From IMG/VR virus record IMGVR_UViG_3300025174_000954, positions 1 to 21,274 of that record: a stretch of DNA of 21,274 bases; one strand, 5' to 3'. This stretch comes from a virus. The translations under genes and the position numbers were made by a program. Below the pieces are notes generated by a model that saw only the letters and a list, made by a program, of their open reading frames with translations, was not told the origin of the DNA and did not search any database. Of the stretch, positions 1 to 8,112 are shown piece after piece (the first letter of the stretch is position 1; each line of letters begins with the position of its first letter).

Positions 1-1846
1 CATCGACCTCATCAGTTGTCGACGGGACATCGGGCGCCCCCATTGCCAGGGCAAGAAAGACGATCGTCGCGCTCCACGGGCGATAGAGCACCCCGAGCCG
101 CCGGACGAGCCGCGTCGGAAGCCCTGTCTCTTCTCTCATCTCACGGACGGCGGCATCGCGGGGACGTTCGCCAGGATCGATGTGCCCACCAGGGAGCACC
201 CAGAATGCATGGCCGCGGGGCCGTACGGCCCAGATCCGACCATCCGACGCAAGCACGGCGACGGCGACACGGGTATACGCAGGCGTGATCGCAGTGTCAA
301 AGGCTTCCGTACTGTAGAGGATTGTCCCCGTTGTAATTGAGATGAGCACTTGTGGATCACTCAGGACGGGACCGATCCCAAGCAGGAGGTACGGATCAGG
401 GGGATGCCCTTGCCGCCAGAACAATGTCATCGACAATGCCGCGAAATCCGTCCCAGTCAGCAGCGCCCCAGGAAACTCCCCTGGATCAATGGCCCCTATC
501 GAGTAGCGCTCAGCATCGACACGGGAGAGCAACGCCATCGCATAGGACGGAAGCACTGGGAACGTAAAGCCTCGCAGGGCCGGCCAACGTTCGATAATCT
601 CCCAGGGCAACCGTTGCATCGGTGGGGTCCAGGGCGGCTGCACGACCGCGCTATCATCGACCCATCCGGAGGCGACTTCAATCGGATGCGTCTTGACATT
701 GACGGCGCGCCAGCCCCGCCACATCTTGACTTCCGTCGTCGCCTGACGCCGACGCAGAAGCACGGTATCAGGACGATCATGCGCTATGGCACGCTCAAAA
801 CTTCCCCAACCATCCGTCTGAAGGCGCGCCAGCTGTGGCAGCTCACGCCATGGGAGTGCGATATACGTCGTCCCTTCCGGGTCCTCATCACGTTTGACAT
901 AGCGCAATGGCTGGAGGATCTCATGCCCCCAGCCCCACCCAATGTCAGCTTCCATCAGCATCGCCCGGCGTCGCGTATACCCATGCGCCCTGAGCCAGGC
1001 CATCCCCTCGGCTTGAAACGGACGCAGATCGGTCCCAGCCGGAAACACGGCTGGGACACATCGACAGTTGAAGTGGCGAGGTGGCAGTTCACCATCAAGC
1101 TCGTTAATCGCATACCCATGCCGCGCCGCGCAGCCAGGGGTGAGCCGCTCATCAAGGATCGCCCACCAGACCGAGAGGCTCCCGGTCTGTTCGGCCTGCT
1201 GCCCCATGAGAAGATTCCACTGCCGTCTGGCCTCGTTCTTGTAGACCTTCACCGACCCGTAGGCCGAGCCTGATGGGTCGGTCAGCTTGTCGACGCCAAA
1301 TGACCGGAGGAGGCGCGTCCGGACATCTTCAAATGATTCGCCTCCGAGCAGACCCCCACGCACATCGGCAACCAGCTTGTGCTTGAAGCTATCAGAGACA
1401 TTGAAGAGGTGATCGAAAAATGTCCCACCCCCGACGACACTGGTGGTCAGCTCACCAAGGACGGCCTGCGCGGCGACGGGCAGATCGACAAATTCAATCC
1501 CGATCGTTTTCCCGGTCAGGCGTCGGAGCTGTTGCCCCTGCAATCCGAGCGTGTCCTGGAGGCGATCCACTGCGCGGCGCCCGATGCGATCGGTGAGATC
1601 ACTCACCGTATCATCAATTGTCGCATTGAGCTGACGAATCGCCCCAGTCGTCCGCGCCTTGATATATGTCGGCTCATCGGCCAGATAGACATCGTACAAC
1701 CCGCGCAGCTTCTGCACCAGCTTGTCCCGCTGCCCGCGGTAGAGCTGGGCAATCTCGAGGGCGTCGTCATCCAGGCGGCGCTGGAGCCAGTCGCGCACCC
1801 GATCGTTCGCCCGACCAAGTGCGGCGTCGTAGGCGGCTTCGCGCAT
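1..1846 (-). CDS. Head morphogenesis protein (Mu F/SPP1 gp7 type) fused to Nudix hydrolase (partial)
   Basis: Open from ATG 1846 to the window edge: 615 codons, no stop, so the C-terminus is missing. I chose ATG 1846 because it is 4 bases after the previous stop; the ribosome-binding site is poor. Residues 1-190 are largely helical. Residues about 190-270 are a Mu F-type domain: VYKNEARRQWN (201-211), WWAILDERLTPGCAARHG (227-244) and PPRHFNCRC (255-263), with the family's Cys and His/Cys pattern. Residues 275-520 are not recognised. Residues 525-615 start a Nudix domain with a complete Nudix box (554-576): Gly554, Glu560, Arg568, Glu569, Glu572, Glu573, Gly575. Nudix enzymes hydrolyse nucleotide diphosphates linked to another group. 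Mu F proteins are made in few copies and enter the head, so the Nudix domain could be carried in the virion. Confidence 0.88.
   Translation of the reverse strand, partial: MREAAYDAALGRANDRVRDWLQRRLDDDALEIAQLYRGQRDKLVQKLRGLYDVYLADEPTYIKARTTGAIRQLNATIDDTVSDLTDRIGRRAVDRLQDTLGLQGQQLRRLTGKTIGIEFVDLPVAAQAVLGELTTSVVGGGTFFDHLFNVSDSFKHKLVADVRGGLLGGESFEDVRTRLLRSFGVDKLTDPSGSAYGSVKVYKNEARRQWNLLMGQQAEQTGSLSVWWAILDERLTPGCAARHGYAINELDGELPPRHFNCRCVPAVFPAGTDLRPFQAEGMAWLRAHGYTRRRAMLMEADIGWGWGHEILQPLRYVKRDEDPEGTTYIALPWRELPQLARLQTDGWGSFERAIAHDRPDTVLLRRRQATTEVKMWRGWRAVNVKTHPIEVASGWVDDSAVVQPPWTPPMQRLPWEIIERWPALRGFTFPVLPSYAMALLSRVDAERYSIGAIDPGEFPGALLTGTDFAALSMTLFWRQGHPPDPYLLLGIGPVLSDPQVLISITTGTILYSTEAFDTAITPAYTRVAVAVLASDGRIWAVRPRGHAFWVLPGGHIDPGERPRDAAVREMREETGLPTRLVRRLGVLYRPWSATIVFLALAMGAPDVPSTTDEVD
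119..187 (-). other. Nudix box within the head morphogenesis fusion
   Basis: The codons spell the full Gly-x5-Glu-x7-Arg-Glu-hydrophobic-x-Glu-Glu-x-Gly-hydrophobic signature without a mismatch, preceded by FWVLPGG. All metal-binding glutamates are present, so the domain is probably catalytically competent. The remaining part of the domain lies beyond base 1. Confidence 0.92.
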
Positions 1847-1850
1847 CAGA

Positions 1851-2486
1851 TTATTTCGCTGAGAGACGAGCAAGCATCTCCCGCTGCGTCTCGATGAGGT
1901 GCGTCACAAGCAGTGCGAGCCGCTGCGTCTCCTTCTGCTGTTTGCGGAATGCATGTTGGACGGGTGCCGAGAGCGCATCCCGCTTGGGCTTGGCGGCATC
2001 AACCCCCGCTCCAAACTCTGCCGTCACCGGGCCTCCAGGCTCACGTGGCACGCCGGGGGGCTGGGCCCCGACATCAGATGGTGGACTGATGACGGAACGG
2101 GCAACATCATCACCTGCCCCGATCCCACCTGCCTGTGGGAGGACCTTCTGCTCTTCGGCGATGTCGTGCATTTCCTTGGCGAACTCGTAATCCTCGAACC
2201 CCAACTCCTGTGCCGCCTGCGTTGCCGCCCGCTGACGACTGATGTAGTCCAACCCCTGCGCCGTGGCGATATCTTTCAGCTTGATCGAGCGATCTTCTTC
2301 ATAGACCGTCGGGAAGTTCATCTGAAACGCGGCATCGGGATTCGCCTTCAACCACGCCCGAGCGGTCTTGAGTGGGACAGGAGACCACTCAAGATCATCG
2401 GCTTCTTCAATCGCAGCATCGTCAAGGAGTTCGAGATCCAGCTCAAGATCACTCAGCGTGAGCCACTCCTCCGCCGGACAGCTCAC
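1851..2486 (-). CDS. Portal C-terminal domain as a separate in-frame ORF
   Basis: 211 codons beginning at GTG 2486, immediately after and in the same frame as the portal TGA. Residues 1-35 are very acidic. Residues 53-113 (AFQMNFPTVYEEDRSIKLK, then ATAQGLDYISRQRAATQA and LGFEDYEFAKEMHDI) look like the region after the portal crown in many phages, where a beta strand with 'P.i..eDr..k' is followed by 'G.iSr.tA...lG.dye.e...i'. Then comes a Gly/Pro-rich linker and a C-terminal basic helix (about 170-211). I think it is the displaced C-terminus of the portal, made by TGA readthrough or by reinitiation at GTG. An independent scaffold-like protein is the alternative. Confidence 0.65.
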   Translation of the reverse strand: MSCPAEEWLTLSDLELDLELLDDAAIEEADDLEWSPVPLKTARAWLKANPDAAFQMNFPTVYEEDRSIKLKDIATAQGLDYISRQRAATQAAQELGFEDYEFAKEMHDIAEEQKVLPQAGGIGAGDDVARSVISPPSDVGAQPPGVPREPGGPVTAEFGAGVDAAKPKRDALSAPVQHAFRKQQKETQRLALLVTHLIETQREMLARLSAK

Positions 2487-2510
2487 TCATCGACGCGCCG
2501 GACGGAGGAG
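2466..2510 (-). promoter_or_regulatory. Hairpin enclosing the portal stop codon
   Basis: In the mRNA sense, CTCCTCCG (2510-2503), a bulged base and CCGG (2501-2498) pair with CCGG (2477-2474) and CGGAGGAG (2473-2466). This gives 12 base pairs around a 20-base loop that contains the TGA and the following GTG. The 3' arm includes GGAGGAG, an SD-like sequence that would be hidden when folded. The structure is visible directly; its effect (readthrough, reinitiation control, or none) is not. Confidence 0.55.
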
Positions 2511-4091
2511 CACTGTCCGTCTCCCTGGTGTCGCTTCATCATCATCATCCTCCACCTGTGAGGGATCGTCTACCCGCTCAGGGTCGTGTTTGATCGCCCC
2601 CCGATCAAGACGCCCCGCGGCCAGGGCATCAGCCATGACGTAGTCATACACCGCTTCGATGGTCTCCTGCAGGAGCTGCTGCCGATCCTCAATCGTCTTC
2701 ACGGCCGGATCGGTCTTGACCAGCGCCGTCGCCCGGGCAGGACCGGTGCTTTCGATGTTGAAATACTCACCGGGCAGGTTCAGGGACGCTGCGACAATGT
2801 TCCCGATCTGTTGCCCAATTCCCGACGCCCCACGCCCGGCTGTCAGCTGTGCCGACGTCGCTTGCAGCTCCACGGCCTCGTTCTCAATCCATGTCCCGCC
2901 GGGTGGGGGCAACTCGGTCAGAGCAGCGTTGCTCAGGAAGGCATCAACATCGGCCTGATCCCCTTTGATCTTGATCTTGAAGACCAAGTTTGCTTCGAGC
3001 ACGGCCTTGATGGTCTGCCCGTTGTAGAAATCATTGAAGCGTTTGATCCACGGCATTGCTGCCAGAAGATCGCTCCGGCCACGTTTCTCCTGGCTCGAGA
3101 CGTTGATCTTCAGATGCAGGATGTTAGTCGGCGGGACTTGCTGGATGATGTACTTCGCCACTGGGATCTGCCCCGACACCCAGAGCTGATAGGGCGTCGG
3201 GTACTGAAAGTGATAGTAGAACACATGTTCGATGTCTTCGGGATCGGTGACAACTTCCCAACAGGTCGACGGATCGAGCACAGTCAGGCGGACGTAGCCC
3301 TTCGCCCGCTCGAAGAAGCGGAGCATCAGCTCTCCCTGCCAGGGCAGGTCCCGCGCCATCAGGCGAATCTTGTCCCGCATCTTGTTCCGGACCCAAAACT
3401 CATCCCACTCGGCCTTCGCCTTGTCGTGCTTGATGTTGAAGTTGACACCACGCCCGAGCACGAACCGTTGCATGATCTTGATCGCCCCGGCCGCCAGGGC
3501 ACTGTGATTCGTCATCTCGAACGCCCGGGCGTGCATGAGCAGGTAATCGTAGATATAGAGCTGCTTGAAGAATGGCCCGGCCATGATCGGGACGAACTCC
3601 GTATCGATCAGACGCGTGGCGTCCTGACTCCCTCCCATCGGGTCGTCACCAGAGAAGTCCAGACCGAACTGCTCCATCATCCGTTTCTGCTTCCCATCCG
3701 CACTCTCGTGAAAGGCTTGCAGCTCGGCCTTGTTCTTGATCGGGATAGGCTTCCACCGGCGACTCTCCTGAATCGGCTGGAGCACAACACCTTCGCACTC
3801 AACAGCGCGGAACGTCTGCTGCCCGGGGATCGTCACTTCAAGCTTCGGATCGTCTGGGTTCGCAGCAATCACGAAGCGCTTGGCATATTCCGGCGCACTG
3901 ACCATGTAATCGGCCGCCCGTGTCCCGGCATCAGGATCGTACTGTACCCTGTTCGCCCAGCGCCCGTAGGGTTTCACCCGGTGCACAATCTCACGTGTAC
4001 TGAGGCGCTCGATCGCCGGGGTGCCGCTGATCGCCTGGCGAGCAGACTCATCGACAAAGTCGCCAAGATCGTCGTCTTTGATTTCGGTCAT
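2487..4091 (-). CDS. Portal protein (main ORF)
   Basis: 534 residues from ATG 4091, with AGGAGG 5-6 bases upstream; a longer frame from 4301 would overlap the terminase. The portal is the dodecameric ring at one head vertex through which DNA enters and leaves. Supporting stretches are FFKQLYIYDYLLMHARAFEM (174-193), MQRFVLGRGVNF (207-218), KRGRSDLLAAMPWIKRFNDF (336-355), NIVAASLNLPGEYFN (431-445) and a long helix with DRQQLLQETIEAVYDYVM (469-486), as in HK97/lambda-type portals. The position directly after the large terminase agrees. The ORF ends in an acidic then basic tail at TGA 2489-2487, and the next ORF continues in exactly the same reading frame, so the portal seems to be split by one stop codon. 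Confidence 0.88.
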   Translation of the reverse strand: MTEIKDDDLGDFVDESARQAISGTPAIERLSTREIVHRVKPYGRWANRVQYDPDAGTRAADYMVSAPEYAKRFVIAANPDDPKLEVTIPGQQTFRAVECEGVVLQPIQESRRWKPIPIKNKAELQAFHESADGKQKRMMEQFGLDFSGDDPMGGSQDATRLIDTEFVPIMAGPFFKQLYIYDYLLMHARAFEMTNHSALAAGAIKIMQRFVLGRGVNFNIKHDKAKAEWDEFWVRNKMRDKIRLMARDLPWQGELMLRFFERAKGYVRLTVLDPSTCWEVVTDPEDIEHVFYYHFQYPTPYQLWVSGQIPVAKYIIQQVPPTNILHLKINVSSQEKRGRSDLLAAMPWIKRFNDFYNGQTIKAVLEANLVFKIKIKGDQADVDAFLSNAALTELPPPGGTWIENEAVELQATSAQLTAGRGASGIGQQIGNIVAASLNLPGEYFNIESTGPARATALVKTDPAVKTIEDRQQLLQETIEAVYDYVMADALAAGRLDRGAIKHDPERVDDPSQVEDDDDEATPGRRTVLLRPARR

Positions 4092-4110
4092 GCGACCTCC
4101 TTCTCTCTGT

Positions 4111-5931
4111 TCAGCGATACCGGGTGCGCACCCAGCCGGCCTGTCCCCCAACCGTGGGACGCCCGCTATGTGGAATCTGTTGTCCAACACCCGCCCGGCC
4201 ACCCCCCCAGCTCTTGCCATCCTCATTCCCGAGACGCTTGATCCCGGCCGGGATGTTCTCGGGCTTCCCGGCCATCGGGCGGAGGGCCTTGCCCGCCCCA
4301 CTGGCCACCCACCAGTACATCAGCAAGCTGTGAAAGTGATCCGGGCTCTTCTTGCCTTCGATATTCCCGGCCGCCGAGGCGTACTCATCCTGTTCATCGG
4401 GGTCGATGATCCGGATGCGCCCGACGGCATCCATCTCGTACTTGACCATCGAGGTCTGGGCCATCAGGGCATCTCGCGTACTGCGCCCGGCCCCATCAGG
4501 ATCATAGAGCTGTCCGAGCGCGATGAACCCTTGCTCGAACGCCCGCCGAAGGATCCACCCCATCTCGGCCTTGAGATTGACGTACTTCGTATCGAGGAGG
4601 TGCTTCCGGGCGCGGCGCTCCCGCTCATCGGCAGTCTTGGCGCGATCGGTCGGCGCCGCCCCGAAGTTGATCGGGATGACCCGCTCCCCCCTGCGCTTGA
4701 GAATATCAACCACCCCGCCACCGACACCGGTGTCGTCGATGACGATCACATCCGCCCCCTGCTGCATGCGAATCCGTTGACAGGCATCCGCCGTCGCATC
4801 TACTGACCGATACCGCGGGTGCCGGGCGCTGCTCCCGATGTTCGCCTCCGTCGCATCAGGGGAGAGCGACTCCGCCGGGGTCCGGGCGATCGTCTCGGCG
4901 TAGGTAATCGTCCCACCGCGACCGCAGAGAATCACCGTGCGGTCGCGGCCATACCGGGCGACGTCGCAACTGACCACCATCAGATCCCCCGGCATCCCGC
5001 TCTCCAGATCTTCAGCGTCAGAGAGCCACCCGAACGGGATCAGGACGTCCCCTTCAACCGATGGGAAATCCCCAATACAGCGGGCGATGTAGACCGGAGA
5101 ATCCACCCCCCAGCGCTCCGCCCCTTCACGGAGGAACTGATCGCGGACGCGGGCCGAGTAGTACGTCCCGTGCAGTGAGTGTGGTGGGGCTTCCGGGCGC
5201 TTGAGCTTCGCCTTCAGCTGAATCGGGTGAATGACGAAGGTCGCCTTCCAGGTCGTCCGGAACTTCGTGAAGACCTTGTAGAACTCCCCGCTCAGGCCCC
5301 CAGGCGTGGAGGCGACGAGCAGCTTGGCCTCTTGCGTCGTCCGCATGCCCTGGACGGAATCCCAAATCGGGTGTTTGATCCCCTTGGCTTCATCGAAGAC
5401 AGCCAGGAGGTGCGGACTGTGATACCCCTCGATGTTCAGGGGTTCACTCGACGCAATCCCGACCGCGAACCACTCGTTGTGATTCGCCTTGTGATAGAGC
5501 CGTGTCGTCACCAGCTCGAACTGCCTGAACAGCCACGCCGCGTCGGGGTTCTGTTTCCCTGAGCGCCACCAGCGGGCGATTTCCGCCCAGAGCACATCGC
5601 GGACCTGCTTGTTGAACGTCGGCGCCGTCGTCGGGACCTTCGGGAACGGCCGCGTCGTCGTGAACCACTCGATGATCCAGGCCAGCAGGGCCGTCTTCCC
5701 CACCCCGTGGCAGGCACGGATCGCGACGCTATCTTCTTCAGTGATGGCATCCATGACATCACACTGCCATGGATCAGGTTGCGCCAGGAGCGCATCGCAA
5801 GTATAATGGACCGGCGACTGCATCCAGTCAACCAGCTGCGCTTCCTGATGCTCGAGTTGGGCGAGCGACGCCTCAACCAACGCCGGATCAGGCGCCTTCT
5901 CGATATACCGGACGCCCGTCTGGTAACGCAT
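4111..5931 (-). CDS. terL: Terminase large subunit
   Basis: 606 residues. This is the DNA-packaging motor: an ATPase that drives DNA into the prohead and a nuclease that cuts the concatemer. ATPase domain: a Q-like region around DPWQCDVM, Walker A ACHGVGKT (73-80), Walker B LLAVFDEAKG (175-184), coupling motif ASTPGG (207-212). RNase H-like nuclease: VSCDVARYGRD (320-330; Asp323), VIVIDDTGVGGG (395-406; Asp399/400), KKSPDHFHSL (527-536; Asp531), giving the three acidic positions expected. Between the first two nuclease motifs is a linker (about 350-378) that looks longer than usual. The C-terminal 55 residues are Gly/Pro/Arg-rich. The length is within the usual 450-650 range. The start shares one base with the preceding stop. 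Confidence 0.95.
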   Translation of the reverse strand: MRYQTGVRYIEKAPDPALVEASLAQLEHQEAQLVDWMQSPVHYTCDALLAQPDPWQCDVMDAITEEDSVAIRACHGVGKTALLAWIIEWFTTTRPFPKVPTTAPTFNKQVRDVLWAEIARWWRSGKQNPDAAWLFRQFELVTTRLYHKANHNEWFAVGIASSEPLNIEGYHSPHLLAVFDEAKGIKHPIWDSVQGMRTTQEAKLLVASTPGGLSGEFYKVFTKFRTTWKATFVIHPIQLKAKLKRPEAPPHSLHGTYYSARVRDQFLREGAERWGVDSPVYIARCIGDFPSVEGDVLIPFGWLSDAEDLESGMPGDLMVVSCDVARYGRDRTVILCGRGGTITYAETIARTPAESLSPDATEANIGSSARHPRYRSVDATADACQRIRMQQGADVIVIDDTGVGGGVVDILKRRGERVIPINFGAAPTDRAKTADERERRARKHLLDTKYVNLKAEMGWILRRAFEQGFIALGQLYDPDGAGRSTRDALMAQTSMVKYEMDAVGRIRIIDPDEQDEYASAAGNIEGKKSPDHFHSLLMYWWVASGAGKALRPMAGKPENIPAGIKRLGNEDGKSWGGGRAGVGQQIPHSGRPTVGGQAGWVRTRYR

Positions 5932-6722
5932 CAGCCCCCAATCCTGGGCATCGGGAGTGGTGCCGATCGCCGCGGGGACGATGCCGAGACGACTGGCCCC
6001 TGAATCAGCTCACCGCCAACAATCGGTTGATCGCTGCGTCCGAGCCGAAGCCGCTTGCCGGTCTCCCACATCAACTCGATCGTCCACTTCCCATCCTCGC
6101 GTCGCACTGGCCAGGCCGCCACGGGGGCGAAGTGCCCGACGGGGGAATCAAGGTCGACATAGATCGGGAATCCGGCATTGCGGCACTGCTCGTAGAAGTA
6201 CATATCCTCGGCACACTCATCGGCCGTGTATCGCCCGAGTGCAAACCAAGGATCAGGAATTTTCTCGAAGACATCGCGCCGGACCAGAATCCCCGCCCCC
6301 GCCGCCGCAAAGACGGGGTAGAGCCCCAGCCGCCCGTCCAGCTCTGACCAGGGAATCGAGATGAACTGTTTCCGCCCGTTCTCGTGCGTCTCGCCCTTGA
6401 AGAGCACCGGGTGGAACGGGGGTTTGGAGAATGAGACCAGGGCGCCGACGACGGGGACGTTCCAGCGCAGGAGCCGGAGGACGAGATCCATGTCGAAGTG
6501 ATGGTCGTCATCCATGAAGAAGAAGTGGGAGACTTCCGGCCCGGCAAGTCGCACGGCGTCGTTCCTGTTCTTCGCTGGGGACGCCGAGGCGATCCGGTAG
6601 ATGCATGTCTTGTCCGGGACGCAGAGCCCTTCCAGGGACGTCTCGAAGAGCAGATACCGCGTCATCCCCCCGCTGGGGATGCAGACCGCCACGGGCTTGT
6701 ACGCACTCTCGACGACTTGCAT
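5931..6722 (-). CDS. GT-A type glycosyltransferase
   Basis: 263 residues; AGGAG lies 5 bases before the ATG, one base after the previous stop. Motifs: VAVCIPSGG (11-19), the motif SASPAKNRNDAVRLA (46-60), a clear metal site HFFFMDDDHHFD (66-77), VVGALVS (91-97), GAGILVRRDVFEKIPDPWF, and DECAEDMYFYEQCRNAGFPI with the Glu-Asp catalytic region. This group of GT-A proteins is common in phage and metagenomic contigs. The C-terminal 45 residues are a Ser/Pro/Arg-rich tail. Its TGA shares its A with the large terminase start (TGATG), so it is translated together with the packaging motor. Confidence 0.83.
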   Translation of the reverse strand: MQVVESAYKPVAVCIPSGGMTRYLLFETSLEGLCVPDKTCIYRIASASPAKNRNDAVRLAGPEVSHFFFMDDDHHFDMDLVLRLLRWNVPVVGALVSFSKPPFHPVLFKGETHENGRKQFISIPWSELDGRLGLYPVFAAAGAGILVRRDVFEKIPDPWFALGRYTADECAEDMYFYEQCRNAGFPIYVDLDSPVGHFAPVAAWPVRREDGKWTIELMWETGKRLRLGRSDQPIVGGELIQGPVVSASSPRRSAPLPMPRIGG

Positions 6723-6723
6723 G

Positions 6724-8076
6724 TCAGCTCCTGTCGGTGCCGCCGACCTGCGGCGTATAGGGGATCTTCGTCAGCAGGAAGCGGATGAAGAGTTCGCTCT
6801 CCGGGTCGCCAAACGTAGCAATGTCCTGTTCGTTCCGTGCGACCAGGTTCGCTGTGATCCCGACGAACCGGCCGCCGTACTTCGACTGGATCTGATTCCA
6901 GTAGAGCGCGGAGCGAGCGACGAAGAGACTCTTGTGTGTCGGATCGTGAATCGCCCCCAGCGCGTGCGCATGGGGGACAATGATCTCGGCCAGGCCACCG
7001 ACCTTGAGCACGCGGTCGATTTCGTTGATGATAAAGATCACGTCCTCGCTGACAAAGTGTTCAAGCACGTTGTCCAGCAGGACGTGATCGAACGTCTCAT
7101 CGTTGAACGGGAGTCCCCGTCGGATATCCCGGACGACATCCACACCGGGCCCGGGCGTCAGATTCAGGTTGAGCCAGCGATCCATCCCTTCACTCGAGCG
7201 TGGCTGATCGCCACAGCCGATATTCAGACAGAACCGATTCCGGAGACTCTGCTGTCCGTACTTGGCCTGGAAGATCTGCCCGTTCAGCTTGTACTGGCGG
7301 TCCCACTCTTGCGACCCGAGCAAGCGCATGTAGCTCGAGCTGTGTGGGAACCCGGCCCGCCCATGCGCGACGATCACGGCCGACGTCGCCCCGCACTTGA
7401 ACCCGGCCGCCTTGACGCGACGGTTGTAATCGTCATCGTCAAACCCGTACCCGACAAACCGTTCGTCGAGTGGGCCGACGCGATTCCAGATCTCACGGGG
7501 AATGCCGACGGCAATGAAGCAGACCGTCCGCGTACACTCGGTAATCCCCCCGACAGGGAGGCGCTCCGCCCGTTGCTCGTCGTTCCCAACCCCGCCAACA
7601 ATGCCACAGGCGAGGAGCCCGAACTTGAGTTCACGAGCAAGATCCATGAGATAGCAGACCCTCGCCTGCCACTCGGGCGTCTGCATCTCCGTATCGTCAT
7701 TGAGGACGAAGAGATCCGCGTCCGGTGGCGCGGCGGCGGCCATGAGGTTGATCGCTCGGGCAAACACGAACGGCTTCGGGATGTCAACGTATGTTACCTG
7801 TGGGAAGTCGATGCGGACGTCAGGCTCCAAGCCGTTATCTCCGACGATGACGCTGGCAAGGGAGCCTGGACTGGACTTCTCCAGACTGGTCAGGCAGGTC
7901 GCCAAAAAGGCCCCCGTACAGCTCGGAATCAGGACCGCCAGGGGCCGGAGAACCCCCGCCTGTGCTCCCTGCTGCCCCCCAGCTGAGACTTTGCCCTCCA
8001 AGGGGTGGGTTTCCCCCTCCACGGGGTCCTGGGATGCCCCTATGACCACTTGCTCTTGCCCGATAATCTGCGTCAT
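6724..8076 (-). CDS. Glycosyltransferase-methyltransferase fusion
   Basis: 450 residues. Residues 1-44 are a Gly/Gln-rich, probably flexible leader. Residues 46-275 are a family 2 glycosyltransferase: LAVLIPSC (46-53), SVIVGDNGL (75-83), metal-binding FVLNDDTEM (123-131), and GPLDERFVGYGFDDDDYNRR (201-220). Residues 280-445 are a class I methyltransferase: CLNIGCGDQP (283-292), FDHVLLDNVLEHF (329-341), VLKVGGLAEIIVPH (356-369). The C-terminal domain resembles the small methyltransferases that act on sugars. One polypeptide may thus attach and methylate a sugar in sequence. The glycosyltransferase half is paralogous to the stand-alone enzyme at 13072-12308. ATG 8076 has GGAG 11 bases upstream, and the 36-base gap before it contains nothing else. 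Confidence 0.87.
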   Translation of the reverse strand: MTQIIGQEQVVIGASQDPVEGETHPLEGKVSAGGQQGAQAGVLRPLAVLIPSCTGAFLATCLTSLEKSSPGSLASVIVGDNGLEPDVRIDFPQVTYVDIPKPFVFARAINLMAAAAPPDADLFVLNDDTEMQTPEWQARVCYLMDLARELKFGLLACGIVGGVGNDEQRAERLPVGGITECTRTVCFIAVGIPREIWNRVGPLDERFVGYGFDDDDYNRRVKAAGFKCGATSAVIVAHGRAGFPHSSSYMRLLGSQEWDRQYKLNGQIFQAKYGQQSLRNRFCLNIGCGDQPRSSEGMDRWLNLNLTPGPGVDVVRDIRRGLPFNDETFDHVLLDNVLEHFVSEDVIFIINEIDRVLKVGGLAEIIVPHAHALGAIHDPTHKSLFVARSALYWNQIQSKYGGRFVGITANLVARNEQDIATFGDPESELFIRFLLTKIPYTPQVGGTDRS

Positions 8077-8112
8077 GCGATCTCGCTCTCCAGTCTGTTC
8101 AGGTGTACCATG

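Noticed and set aside
934-1030. SNF2 helicase-like phrase (LRPFQAEGMAWLRAHG then ADIGWG) in the middle of the head morphogenesis protein
   Set aside because: The resemblance to the helicase Q motif and P-loop is superficial; there is no GKT or DEAH-type motif after it. I treat it as chance.
350-1273. 307-codon plus-strand open frame opposite the head morphogenesis gene
   Set aside because: The minus strand carries Mu F and Nudix motifs in one continuous frame; the plus-strand product is Arg/Pro-rich with no domain.
2451-2490. ATG 2490 as the start of the ORF after the portal
   Set aside because: In that frame translation ends after 13 codons; only GTG 2486 opens the long frame.
2586-4241. 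551-codon open frame on the plus strand opposite the portal
   Set aside because: It lies antisense to a clear portal gene, has no recognisable domain, and results from the GC-rich codon use of the real gene. It lacks an operon context.
6601-7986. 461-codon plus-strand open frame
   Set aside because: It is antisense to the glycosyltransferase-methyltransferase fusion, which has complete catalytic motifs.
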